A stretch of DNA of 64,000 bases from Planctomycetota bacterium. GTDB taxonomy: Bacteria; Planctomycetota; PLA2; JAEUHO01. Below the pieces are notes generated by a model, which saw only the letters and a program-made list of their open reading frames with translations, searched no databases and had not been told where the DNA came from. The stretch is taken from the NCBI GenBank assembly GCA_020631815.1, contig JACKGW010000003.1:124001-188000 (forward strand). The letters run 5' to 3'. The translations under genes and the position numbers were made by a program. Of this stretch, positions 26,295 through 35,700 are shown piece after piece. Every line of letters starts with the position of its first letter. The first letter of the stretch is position 1.

Positions 26295-26669
26295 GTGCCT
26301 CGCCCCCTCGTCACCGTCGCCCGCCGCTTCCACTTCGACGCGGCCCACCACCTGCCCCGGCACCCGGGGCGCTGCCGGCACGTCCACGGGCACGGCTACG
26401 AGCTGGAGGTCCATTGGCAGGGCCCCGTCGACCCCGACTCCGGCATGGTCGTGGACTTCGCCGACCTCGAACGCGAGGTCGACGAGCGGGTGTTGAGGGC
26501 GCTGGACCACACCGACCTCAATGACCGCTTCGAGAACCCAACGGCCGAGAACGTGGCCGTCTGGATCTGGGACCGGCTGGTGGAGGCCGGGCTTCCGATC
26601 CTGGAGGTGCGCCTCCACGAGACCCCCACCTGCCTCGTCGTCTACCGCGGCGAGCACGCTCCGGACTAG
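26295..26669 (+). CDS. queD: 6-carboxytetrahydropterin synthase (QueD/PTPS family)
   Basis: 124 residues. QueD converts dihydroneopterin triphosphate to 6-carboxytetrahydropterin, the first committed step to queuosine and other 7-deazaguanines. The zinc ligands are His18 in FHFDAAHHL and His31 and His33 in HVHGHGY; Cys27 is the catalytic Cys, in the same place as in E. coli QueD. The catalytic Asp/His set appears in LDHTDLND, and LHETP carries the substrate Glu. I chose the GTG at 26295, nine bases after AGGA, over an upstream GTG at 26265. No other queuosine gene is nearby. Confidence 0.9.
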   Translation: MPRPLVTVARRFHFDAAHHLPRHPGRCRHVHGHGYELEVHWQGPVDPDSGMVVDFADLEREVDERVLRALDHTDLNDRFENPTAENVAVWIWDRLVEAGLPILEVRLHETPTCLVVYRGEHAPD

Positions 26670-26682
26670 CCCAGGAGCGCCC

Positions 26683-27288
26683 GTGGCGGGTCGACCCCTC
26701 GGACGCGACGCACGGCGGCGTCAGATGCGCAGCGTGGTCGTGGAGCTGCTCGGCGAACACGGCTTCCACGGCTTCGGGATGCGAGACGTCGCGGCGCGCT
26801 CACGGCAGAGCGTGGCCAACGTGTATCACCACGTGGCCGACAAAGAGGAGCTCGTGCACGCGGCCCTCGTCGAGCTCCTGGAGGGCGCGCTCGCCACGGC
26901 CGAGGCGACGCTGGCCGTGCGCGGCGCACGAGAGCGCCTGCGGGCGCTCTGCACGGACCACGTGACGCGGCTGGTGGAGACGCCAGCCGAGGCGCCGATC
27001 TGGCGTGGCGCATGGCCGCCGCTGCGCGAAGCCCAGCGACGCCGCCTGGCCGCCTTGCGCACCCGCTACATCGCGATGCTGCAGGCGCACGTCGACGAGC
27101 TCTGCGGACGGCAGGGGCGGCGACGAGCGGCCGACGAGCGCCGCGTGTTGCTGCTGCTCGCGCTCCTCGAGGGCGCCGCGGCGCCGCTGGAGCGAGGTGC
27201 TACACCCGCACGCATCGCACGTGGCGCCCAGGAGGCCCTGGCGCTGTTCCTGGAAGGCGCGCTTCCGAGAACCCGCTCGCGCGGCTAG
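26683..27288 (+). CDS. TetR-family transcriptional regulator
   Basis: 201 residues. The N-terminal 60 residues form the TetR helix-turn-helix (VVELLGEHGFHGFGMRDVAA, then RSRQSVANVYHHVADKEELV). The rest is helical and poorly conserved, as usual for the ligand domain (ALLEGAAAPLERGATPARIA). The GTG at 26683 has AGGAG seven bases before it. It begins 13 bases after queD, in the same direction. Its targets are unknown. It converges with the next gene, the two overlapping by 4 bases. Confidence 0.88.
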   Translation: MAGRPLGRDARRRQMRSVVVELLGEHGFHGFGMRDVAARSRQSVANVYHHVADKEELVHAALVELLEGALATAEATLAVRGARERLRALCTDHVTRLVETPAEAPIWRGAWPPLREAQRRRLAALRTRYIAMLQAHVDELCGRQGRRRAADERRVLLLLALLEGAAAPLERGATPARIARGAQEALALFLEGALPRTRSRG

Positions 27289-27833
27289 CCGCCGTCCTCG
27301 GGCGTCACGAGCGTGTGCTGGGGCCTCTCGATCACGAGCTCCCCCTCCTCGTTGTTGCCCATGAGGAAGCCCATGCGGTCGATCAGGATCGGCAGCATGT
27401 CGATGCCGGTCTTGAGCTTGCCGTCCTCGACCACGTCGGGCACCTGCGCCGAGCGGCTGCGGAACTCGCGCGCATCCTCCGCGGACGCGAACCGGATGCG
27501 CATGCGCTCCGACAGGACGTCGATCAGGTCCGCGCCGCTCACCATCTCGCCCGACGCATCCACGGGAATCTCGAGGCGGATCTGGCGGTCGACCGCGTCC
27601 TTCCAGGACTTGGCCCCCTCCATGGCGATCTCGAAGTACTGCGGACGCTCGCGGTCGGTGCCGGTCAAGACATCGGATGATCGCGCACCCGGGCCCAGGG
27701 GGACGCCCTCGCCGTCGAACTGGACGTCGTCGCGCGGCTTGGGATCGCCGCGGCCGAACAGCCACCAGCCGACGCCCGCTGCAGCGACGAGGGGGATCCA
27801 GAGCAAGAGCGGTGAGCGCGTGGCCACGGGCAC
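27285..27833 (-). CDS. small membrane-anchored protein of unknown function
   Basis: 182 residues with a single N-terminal membrane helix (LLLWIPLVAAAGVGWWLFG), then a soluble, largely charged domain containing RLEIPVDASGEMVSGADLID and KLKTGIDMLPILIDRMGFLM. The middle part (VDASGEMVSGADLIDVLSER) recalls secretin/STN-like beta-alpha modules but not firmly. I do not recognise the family. The GTG start gives the first residues VPV; a second GTG two codons later is equally good. It lies just downstream of lipoprotein A, separated from it by A's terminator. Confidence 0.6.
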   Translation of the reverse strand: MPVATRSPLLLWIPLVAAAGVGWWLFGRGDPKPRDDVQFDGEGVPLGPGARSSDVLTGTDRERPQYFEIAMEGAKSWKDAVDRQIRLEIPVDASGEMVSGADLIDVLSERMRIRFASAEDAREFRSRSAQVPDVVEDGKLKTGIDMLPILIDRMGFLMGNNEEGELVIERPQHTLVTPEDGG

Positions 27834-27844
27834 CTCGGACGCCG

Positions 27845-27886
27845 GAAACGAAACCGGCCCCGCGATGCTACTCGCGAGGCCGGGTT
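27845..27886 (-). terminator. intrinsic terminator of lipoprotein gene A
   Basis: An imperfect hairpin (27852-27886) with arms AACCCGGCCTCGCGA and TCGCGGGGCCGGTT (minus strand, one bulge and one G-T pair) is followed by a T-rich stretch, TTTCGTTTC. It lies 23 bases after the stop. Confidence 0.7.
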
Positions 27887-27908
27887 CGGGTTGGGAACGC
27901 GAGCGCGC

Positions 27909-30900
27909 TTAGCGGCTGGCGTGCAGGACCGCGTCGCGGAAGCCCGTCCCGTAGCGGGTCGTGGTGGACGCGTCCACCGTGCCGGCGCCATCGATGACCG
28001 GGGCCACGATCTGACGCGCGTTCTCGTTGCTGGCGTTGGGACCAAACGAGTAGTACACGCGCTGACCATCGGTACCGAAGGCCACCGAGCCGCCGGCGCG
28101 ACCACGGGAGCTGCCGACCTGACCGGTCTGGCTACCCGTGCTGCCTTCGAGCATGGCGAACGTGCTGCTCTCCAGCGCGCCCGTGGTCTCGTTCAGCTGG
28201 ATGTTGGCGATGTAGCCAACGCCCTCGTGGTTGAGGTAGTTGCGGTACTCCGACGTGCCACCCGAGCTGCCGTTGTTCCAGTGGAAGATCAGGCGGTCGC
28301 CTGCGTCGTTCACCTCGATGAACTGCAGGTTGCGGCCCCTGCCCGAGGTCAGCGAGCCATCGTTGCTGAACGGGGTGAGGCGCTGGATGGCACCGCCCAC
28401 GTCCGGCAGGAAGCACTCGATGTGGCCCTGGTTCATGGCGTAGTTGCTGGAGTAGCCGTAGGTGAACACGTTGCCGTAGCTGGTGCTCACGTTGTAGTTG
28501 TAGCGCTGCGAGTGACTGCCGAAGAACACCACGCCGGTGTCCTCGGCCATCTTGATGCGCGCCAGGCTCTGGACGCCGTACGGTCCGATGTACGACAGCA
28601 TGCCGCCGTAGTAGCCGCTGATGTTGGTGTTGCCCGTCAGGAAGCCCCGGTTGCTCGGCCAGCTCGCGACGGCGAAGCCGGTGGTCGGCGCGTGGCCATT
28701 GACCGCGGACGTCGTCGTGTTGAGACCGACGAGACGGAAGGCCGTCCGGTCGGACGTGGTCAGCGGGTGATCCGAGCAGATGTACAGGAACTCGCCGTTC
28801 TTGGACCAGAAGCCGCCGAACGGCTTGATCACGCCCCACGCCGTCGAGCGCGAGGCCGACGACGGGTTGAAGGACGACGAGGCGGTGTACGTGTTGGAGC
28901 CGCTGCCGCCAGCGCTGGTGGGGAAGAGCGAGCGGACCTGCGAGCCGTTGGTGAAGTCGTACATGTAGTACGTACCCGTGACCCACGCGGAGGCCCGCCG
29001 CACCGACGTCGTCCAGTAGGCGTAGTCCGTCGTGCCCGAGGCCTCCATCTGGCTCTTGCCACCGAAGAAGAAGAGCCGGTCGCCGTCGCGCGAGAACGCG
29101 AGGCCACCGAAGCGCCAGACGTGGCTGCCCGTGAAGTACGGCGCCGTGATGGGCGTCTCGGTGAAGCTGGCCCAGTCGTTGGACGTGGTCGCCGACATCA
29201 CGTTCATCCGCGTGGTGTTCCACGAGGAGTAGTAGTAGGTCTGGTACGACGAGTAGTAGGAGCCCGTGCTGAACGAGCCGACCTCGCTGTAGCCGTAGGC
29301 GATCCGGTTTCCGTCGTCGCTGATCTCCAGGTTGCCCGAGGGGCCCTCGTACTTGCCCCACTGGGCATGGCCCGCGTAGCCGTAGTACGCAGCGCCCCAG
29401 CGCAGCATGTGCGCCGTGGTGCCGCCGTACGGCATCTTGCGGTCCGTCGTGCTCGCGACGCGGAAGCCCTGGCCGTTCTTGTCGACCCAGGCGTAGTACT
29501 CGTGGACCGTGCTGCCGCTGGTGGAGCCTGTGTAGGGACCAGCCGCCAGCAAGCACGAGCTACCGTCGGCACTGACCCGGAACGGGATGGGCGCAGAGTC
29601 GTTCTCCGTACGGTTCGTCGAGCAGCCGCCTGCGTAGAAGTAGTAGGTGTAGTAGACGGACGTCCCGTTCCACGACGACGAGAAGTAGTTCGTCGGGATG
29701 TTGTGGTAGGGCAGGCTCAGGTACGACGATGTGCCATTGCTCGGCAGACCCGGCGCGAACTGGGCAGTGCCGGTCCCGGCCAGGATCGACTCGCGGTACA
29801 CGTTGTGGCGCTGCCAGCCATAGCGGTTGTTGAGCGAGCCACGCTGCACGAGCAGGTACATGTTCTCGTTGGTCAGCGCGATGGCGTCAGCCATCAGGTA
29901 GCCCGTCGAGTACGACGTACCCACCATGCGGTACGTGTCGCCACCGAACGACTTGTCACCGGCCAGGTCGATCAGCACCGTGCGGGACGTGCCCGTGGAC
30001 TCGTACATGCTGGTGGGGCTGCCCTTGATCTTGAACGCCGCGAACCGCCCATTGGGCGACACGGACATGTGCGCCATGCGCATGTGGCTCGAGCTGCTCG
30101 CACCAGCCCCCGTGCCCGGGAGCGGCGACTGGCAGTAGTCGCCAAAGCCCGTCCACGAGCCCTTCTGCATGGCGAACGGCACGTAGATGCGCGCGTCGTC
30201 GCGGATGATGAACACACCGAAGTGCGTGTCGTTCTCGAAGAAGTACAGCTTGCCGCCGTCGGCGTAGACGCCCGCACCGGGGTTGTGCGCAACGCTGCCG
30301 TCCGTGATGTCCGGCAGCGAGACAGCGGTCGTCTCCGCGCACGAGCTGTAGTTGTAGTACTCGTTGGCGTAGTACTCGTAGTAGGGCTTGGTCGCGTCAC
30401 CGTGCATGAACGAGCGCGCCGCCTTGGGGTTGAGCTGCCAGCTGTCGTTCCACCAGCCTGACTGGTTGACGATCACGCGGATGAGATCGCTGGCACCTGC
30501 GTTGCGGCCCGTCCCCGAGTAGGTCGACTTGCCGACGCCCGAGATCAGGCTGCCGAGCGGGTTGGCCGCCCCACCCAGGTTCGCGATGGACGGGACCGCG
30601 TGCGTGGCGGCCATGTCCGTGGCGTCCAGCGGCGAGCGCTGCGCGACGTTGCTCACGATCTGCATCTTCTTGATGAACATCGAGTCGCCGTGCGGCGTGC
30701 TGTCGGCCGAGCTGCCGGTCGTCGTGCTCGACGACTGGCGGCTCTCGGCGATGATCAGCACGTCCGGGCCGACGGACAGCGCCATCTCGTGCATGTCGCT
30801 ACCGACGACGGGGAGGCGCTGGTCGAGGACCGTGACCTCGATGACCTGGCGGCCTTGGCGCTGCAGGTCCAAGCCGCTGTTGGTCGTGTAGATCTCACCG

Positions 30901-32459
30901 ACGATGTTGGCGTCGATGCCCGTGGGACGGCCTGCGGGGCTGTTGGCCGGGTGCCAGCCGATGGCCCGCGGGTCCCAGTCGCTGACGCTCCACTCGTAGG
31001 TGCCCGCCACCTCGCCGAGGTCCAGCACGCGCTGGCTGGCGTGAGGGGCGTCCGTGTAGCCGTCGAACGGCGCGCCGCCGATGGCGATCATCTGCGTGGT
31101 CCGCGGCTGCTGCACCTCGAACTCGGGAAGCGTGCCCACGCCGTCCTGGGTGTTGGCGAGGAACGAGTTGCTGCCGTCACCGTCCGTCAGGAAGGTGTCG
31201 AGCATCTGCAGGGGCGTGCCCTGGGCGATGTCGAAGTCGAACTGCGCGAAGGCGTGCTGGCCGCGCTCGTTGGGCACCGTGGCGCTGTAGGCGTGGACGT
31301 TGATCGTGAAGGAGCCGTAGCGGCGCGGGTAGCCCGAAATGCTGCCGGCCTGGCCGCCGTCCTCGGTGATGTACATGCCCTCGGGCGGAGCCGGGTAGTA
31401 GGGCCCCAGCGCGGCCGGAGCCGGGTAGTCCGCCGCGCTCAGCTTGTTGCTGGCCTCACCCGTGACGGCCACCGTGAAGTTGGTGAGCGACGGGAAGGTC
31501 GGGGCGGCCGGCGGCGCGAAGGTCCAGGCGGCGCTCGTGTTGTCGAGGTCGGTGGGCAGGTCCGCCGTCATCTCGAACTTGAAGGGCGGCACTCCGTCCA
31601 CGATCTGGATCGCGTCGCCGTACAGGTCGCCCACGAGGCCGTCCGTGATGTCGGTCGAGCCGACGATCATCGGCGGCGTGTCGATCTTCCACTGGAACTT
31701 GCGCACGGCGCTGTTGCCGACGCTGTCCGTGGCCATGACCGTGAAGCGGAACGGCTTGCCGCCGTCACCCACCTGCTGGGGCGAGCCGACCAAGCTGCAC
31801 GACGCGGGCGGCATCACGACGCCGAACGGGAGACCATTGTCGTCGTCCGGGTCGGCCGGGTCGTCGATGATCGCGCACGTGTAGGGACCCACGCCGCCGG
31901 CGATGATGAAGTTGAGGCTCGTGAAGCTGCCGTAGACGGTCTTGTCGAGCGCGTCCACGTCGTTGTACTTGAAGGGGTCGTTGTAGATCGCCACGGGGAT
32001 GGACGCCGGATCGGTGTCGACGATGACCACGCCGCCCTGGCTGACCGTCCAGGTGAGATCGGCCAGCATCGAGGCGGCCGGCTTGCAGCCGCGATCCACG
32101 ACCTCCAGCTGGAAGCTGAAGACGCCATCCTCGAGGGCCGTCCCCACCAGGTGGTGGCGGTTCTCGGCCGGGTTGCCGGGGCCGTCGATGTCCATCTGGC
32201 GGTCGTCGATCTCGATGCCATCGGGCAGGGAGCCGCTGATCACGCGCAGCGTGTAGGGGCCTCCGCAACCACCCTCGATCGGGAGCGCGTAGCCGTCACC
32301 GGCCAGGGCCTCGCCCGAGCTCAAGAGCGGCAACAGGGTGCTCCCGAGGTTGAGGCTGGGCGTGGAGCTGGCGAACCCGCCACCCCCCCCACCACAGGCG
32401 GGGACCAGGGCCAGGGCCAAAGCGGCCAGCAGCGCCCCCCACAGCTTGGCGATCGACAT
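27909..32459 (-). CDS. giant tandem lipoprotein, copy A
   Basis: 1,516 residues, function unknown. The N-terminus is a lipoprotein signal: ALALALVPAC with lipid Cys22, then six glycines. Residues 40-400 hold Ig-like domains; the segment GLPFGVVMPPASCSLVGSP with FTVMATDSVGN (about 205-245) fits the putative-Ig (He_PIG) pattern. A central part (400-700) contains the invariant IIAESRQSS. The C-terminal half has repeated WD40/TolB-like motifs, roughly at 801 (SVSPNGRFAAFKI), 1050 (ISDDGNRIAYGY), 1126 (FSRDGDRLFFFGG), 1226, 1306, 1386 (VNDAGDRLIFHW) and 1463 (FGTDGQRVYYSFG), suggesting a beta-propeller. Very rich in Tyr, Ser, Gly; ends LHASR. It is closest to copies C and D. Leader is about 105 bases from the shared promoter-like element. 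Confidence 0.9.
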   Translation of the reverse strand: MSIAKLWGALLAALALALVPACGGGGGGFASSTPSLNLGSTLLPLLSSGEALAGDGYALPIEGGCGGPYTLRVISGSLPDGIEIDDRQMDIDGPGNPAENRHHLVGTALEDGVFSFQLEVVDRGCKPAASMLADLTWTVSQGGVVIVDTDPASIPVAIYNDPFKYNDVDALDKTVYGSFTSLNFIIAGGVGPYTCAIIDDPADPDDDNGLPFGVVMPPASCSLVGSPQQVGDGGKPFRFTVMATDSVGNSAVRKFQWKIDTPPMIVGSTDITDGLVGDLYGDAIQIVDGVPPFKFEMTADLPTDLDNTSAAWTFAPPAAPTFPSLTNFTVAVTGEASNKLSAADYPAPAALGPYYPAPPEGMYITEDGGQAGSISGYPRRYGSFTINVHAYSATVPNERGQHAFAQFDFDIAQGTPLQMLDTFLTDGDGSNSFLANTQDGVGTLPEFEVQQPRTTQMIAIGGAPFDGYTDAPHASQRVLDLGEVAGTYEWSVSDWDPRAIGWHPANSPAGRPTGIDANIVGEIYTTNSGLDLQRQGRQVIEVTVLDQRLPVVGSDMHEMALSVGPDVLIIAESRQSSSTTTGSSADSTPHGDSMFIKKMQIVSNVAQRSPLDATDMAATHAVPSIANLGGAANPLGSLISGVGKSTYSGTGRNAGASDLIRVIVNQSGWWNDSWQLNPKAARSFMHGDATKPYYEYYANEYYNYSSCAETTAVSLPDITDGSVAHNPGAGVYADGGKLYFFENDTHFGVFIIRDDARIYVPFAMQKGSWTGFGDYCQSPLPGTGAGASSSSHMRMAHMSVSPNGRFAAFKIKGSPTSMYESTGTSRTVLIDLAGDKSFGGDTYRMVGTSYSTGYLMADAIALTNENMYLLVQRGSLNNRYGWQRHNVYRESILAGTGTAQFAPGLPSNGTSSYLSLPYHNIPTNYFSSSWNGTSVYYTYYFYAGGCSTNRTENDSAPIPFRVSADGSSCLLAAGPYTGSTSGSTVHEYYAWVDKNGQGFRVASTTDRKMPYGGTTAHMLRWGAAYYGYAGHAQWGKYEGPSGNLEISDDGNRIAYGYSEVGSFSTGSYYSSYQTYYYSSWNTTRMNVMSATTSNDWASFTETPITAPYFTGSHVWRFGGLAFSRDGDRLFFFGGKSQMEASGTTDYAYWTTSVRRASAWVTGTYYMYDFTNGSQVRSLFPTSAGGSGSNTYTASSSFNPSSASRSTAWGVIKPFGGFWSKNGEFLYICSDHPLTTSDRTAFRLVGLNTTTSAVNGHAPTTGFAVASWPSNRGFLTGNTNISGYYGGMLSYIGPYGVQSLARIKMAEDTGVVFFGSHSQRYNYNVSTSYGNVFTYGYSSNYAMNQGHIECFLPDVGGAIQRLTPFSNDGSLTSGRGRNLQFIEVNDAGDRLIFHWNNGSSGGTSEYRNYLNHEGVGYIANIQLNETTGALESSTFAMLEGSTGSQTGQVGSSRGRAGGSVAFGTDGQRVYYSFGPNASNENARQIVAPVIDGAGTVDASTTTRYGTGFRDAVLHASR

Positions 32460-32573
32460 ACATGCACCTCCCGGGCTGGGCCCCGCGCCGATCGGCGAGC
32501 CGCCTCGGGCGGGGCATGAAAACGGGTCGCCGCGGGGCGAATCAGCCCCCGACCCATGTCACGTGGCAACAAG

Positions 32574-32598
32574 CGTACCACGGTCACCATGTTTCCAG
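32574..32598 (-). promoter_or_regulatory. shared promoter-like element before lipoprotein A
   Basis: Minus strand reads CTGGAAAC, 9 bases, GTGGTACG. The same two blocks with the same spacing precede copies B, C, D and E. The AAC in the upstream block and the CG 15 bases later resemble -35 and -10 elements of ECF sigma promoters. It lies about 115 bases before the ATG. Confidence 0.6.
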
Positions 32599-32720
32599 AT
32601 TCGCCAGCAAATGGCTACCTAGTTGCCTTCTTTTGGCCGTGCGCCACCGGGACGCAGCAGCCCGGGCCTGCATCTGGGGCGTAAGCCGTGCGGATTCGCT
32701 CGCCCCGAGGGCGCGACTGC

Positions 32721-32763
32721 CCAAAAACGAGCACGCCCCGCCCTGGTTGCCCAGGGCGGGGCG
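32721..32763 (-). terminator. intrinsic terminator of lipoprotein gene B
   Basis: A perfect 13-base stem (32734-32746 and 32751-32763, arms CGCCCCGCCCTGG) with a 4-base loop, followed on the minus strand by CTCGTTTTTGGG. It lies 24 bases beyond the stop of gene B. Confidence 0.88.
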
Positions 32764-32787
32764 CAGGTCCCGTCAGGGGGAAGGGTC

Positions 32788-35700
32788 TCAGCGGCCTGCG
32801 TGGAGCACGCTCTCCCGGGCCCCCGTGCCGTGGCGGACGGTGGTCCCACCGTCGACGCTCCCCGCGCCGTCGATGCGCGGACCGACGATCTTGCGCTGGT
32901 TCTCGTCGCTGGCGCCAGGGCCGAAGGAGTAGTAGACGCGCTGGCCGTCGGTCCCGAAGGCCAAGGAGCTGCCGGCGCGGCCCACGGCCGTTCCGACCTG
33001 GCCGGAGGCACTGCCCTCGTTCCCCTCGAGCAGCGTCATGGTCCGGCCCGTCAACGTCCCCGTGAACGGATCCAGCTCGATGCCGCCGACGTAGCCGACG
33101 CCTTCGTGGTTCTGGTAGCAGAGGTACTCGGTGGTGCCGCCCGTGTTGCCGATGTCGTAGATGAAGGCCAGGCGGTCCCCCGCGTCCGTCACGTCGATGA
33201 AGTGGATGCCGCGCCCGCGGGGCGAGGACAGCGTTCCATCGTTGGTGAAGGTCGTGACACGCTGCACGGCGCCACCGACGTTCGAGCTGAAGCACTCGAT
33301 GTGGCCGGCATCCTTCGCGTAGGTGCTGTGGTACCCGATGCTGAACGCGGACCCGTAGGACGTGCTCGCGGTCGTGGAGTAGCGGCTGGAGTGGCTGGCC
33401 CAGAAGACCACGCCCGTGTCGGGCGCCATCTTGATCCGCGCCAAGTGATGCACGCCCACGCCGCGGTAGCAAATCATCGCGCCGTAGTAGCAACCAGCGT
33501 TGCTGTAGGCACCGAAGAAGCCGCGCGTCGAGGGCCAGTTCGCCACGGCGAACCCAGCGCCCGCGGGGTGACCGTTGATGTCACTCCCCGTGGTGTTGAT
33601 GCCCACCAGGCGGTTGCACGTGTTGTTCGACGACTGGATGGGATGACCCGCGACCACGTAGAGGAAGCTGCCGTCCTGCGACCAGAAGCCGCCCATGGGC
33701 GTCACGTTGCCCCAGGCCGTGCTCAACGAGCCCGACGTCGGGTTGAACGGCGTGGACGTGGTGTAGGTGTTGGCACCCGTGCCGCCGGCTGACGTCGGGA
33801 GCACGGACCGCACCTGGATGGGGTTCGTGTAGTCGAACTGGTAGTAGGTCCCGTTGACGAACGCCGAGCCGTTGTAGACCGACGTCGACCACGTGTACGT
33901 GTCGTTCGTGCCCAGCGCGTCCTTCAGGCTGATGCCACCGAAGAAGTACAGGCGGTTGCCGTCACGCGAGAACGAGAGGCCGCCGAAGCGCCAGCGGTGG
34001 GCGCCGCCGAACGTGGAGGCCGTGACGAGCCGCTCCGTGCGCGTCGCCCAGTTGTCGTTGGACTCGATGGAGACGACGTTCATCCGGTTGAGGCGCCACT
34101 CGGTGTTGTAGTGGGCCTGGTACGTGGAGTAGTACGTGCCCGAGTTCACGGACGAAGCCTCGCTGACGGTGTAGGCCAGCTTGCTGCCGTCGTCGCTCAG
34201 CTCGAGGCCGCCGCTGGGCCCCTCGTGCTTGCCCCACTGGGCCAGACCGGCGTAGCCGTAGTAGACGGTGCCGAAACGCACGCGGTGGGCGCGCGCCCCG
34301 CCGAACGGCGCCTTCCGATCGGTCGTGCTGGCTTGGACGAAGCCTGCGCCGTCCTTGTCCACCCAGGCGTGGAACTCGAACACGCTGGAACCCGTGGTGG
34401 CACCGGTGTAGGCGCCTGCCAAGAGCGCGCACGTGCTGCCGTCCGCGCTCACACGGAACGGGATCGGCGCCGCTTCGTCTTCCAGGCGGTTGGTGCTGCA
34501 GCCACCCATGTACAGGTAGTAGTTGGCGTACACGGTCGTGCCGTTCCACGAGGAGCCGATGTAGCTCGTGGGCGTGTTGTGGTAGGGCACGCTCAAGTAC
34601 GAGGACGCCGCGTTGGACGGCAGGCCCGGGGCGAACACCGCCGTACCCGTGCCGCCCAGGATGTCCTCGCGCATCACGTTGTGCTGCTGCCAGCTGTAGC
34701 GGTAGTTGAGCGAGCTGCGCTGCACGAGCATGTACAGGTGGGCGTCGGTCAAGGCCAGGGCGTCCGCACGCACGTAGCCGGACGTCACGGCCGTACCGAC
34801 CATCCGCCAGGTTTCCCCGGCGAACGACTTCTCGCCCGACAGGTCGAACACGACGACGCGCGTCTGGCTCGGGGACTCGTACTGGTTGGTGGGGTTGGCC
34901 ATGATCTTCATGGCGGCGAAGCGACCGTTGGGCGAGACCGCCATGTGCACCATGCGCATGTGGCTGGCCGTGGAGGCGCCGGCACCGGTCCCCTGGAGCG
35001 GAGCTTGGCAGTAGTCGCCGAAGCCCGTCCAGGAGCCCTTCTGCATGGCGAACGGCACGTAGACCTTGCCGTCCTCTCGGATCACGAACACGCCGAAGTG
35101 GGTGTTGTTCTCGAAGACGTACAGCTTGCCGCCATCGGCGTAGACACCCGACGCGGGCGCATGCACGACGCTCCCGTCGACGATGTCGGGGAGAGCGACG
35201 GCCGTCGTCTCCGGGTTGGCCGAGTAGCAGTAGTACTCGTTGGCGTGGTACTCGTAGCTGGACTTGCCCGCATCGGCGTGCTGGAACGCCCGGGCGCCCT
35301 TCGGGTTCAGGTTGAAGCTGTCGTTCCACCAGCCGGTGGCGTTGACGACCACGCGCATGAGGTCGTTCGCGCCGGCGTCGCGACCCGTGCCCGTGTAGGT
35401 CGCCTTGCCGACACCCGAGATCAAGCGACCGAGCGGGTTGGCGAGAGCGCCCAGGTTGGCGGCAGCCGGCACGGTGCTGTTGGTCACCAGGTCGGTGTCG
35501 TCGAGCGGCGACTTCTGGGCCGCGTTGTTGATGATCAGCATCTTCTTCACGAACAGGCCGTCGTTGTGGACGGTCGGGTCGTACTGGCTACCCGTGGTCG
35601 TGGTGCTGCTCTGACGGCTCTCCGTGATGATCAGCACGTCGGGACCCACGGACAGGGCCATCTCGTGGACGTCGGCCTGCGGCGTCGGAAGGCGCCTGTC

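Noticed and set aside
32460..32787. A non-coding RNA or riboswitch in the lipoprotein intergenic regions
   Set aside because: Apart from terminators, the promoter-like element and small inverted repeats I could not match any known riboswitch core.
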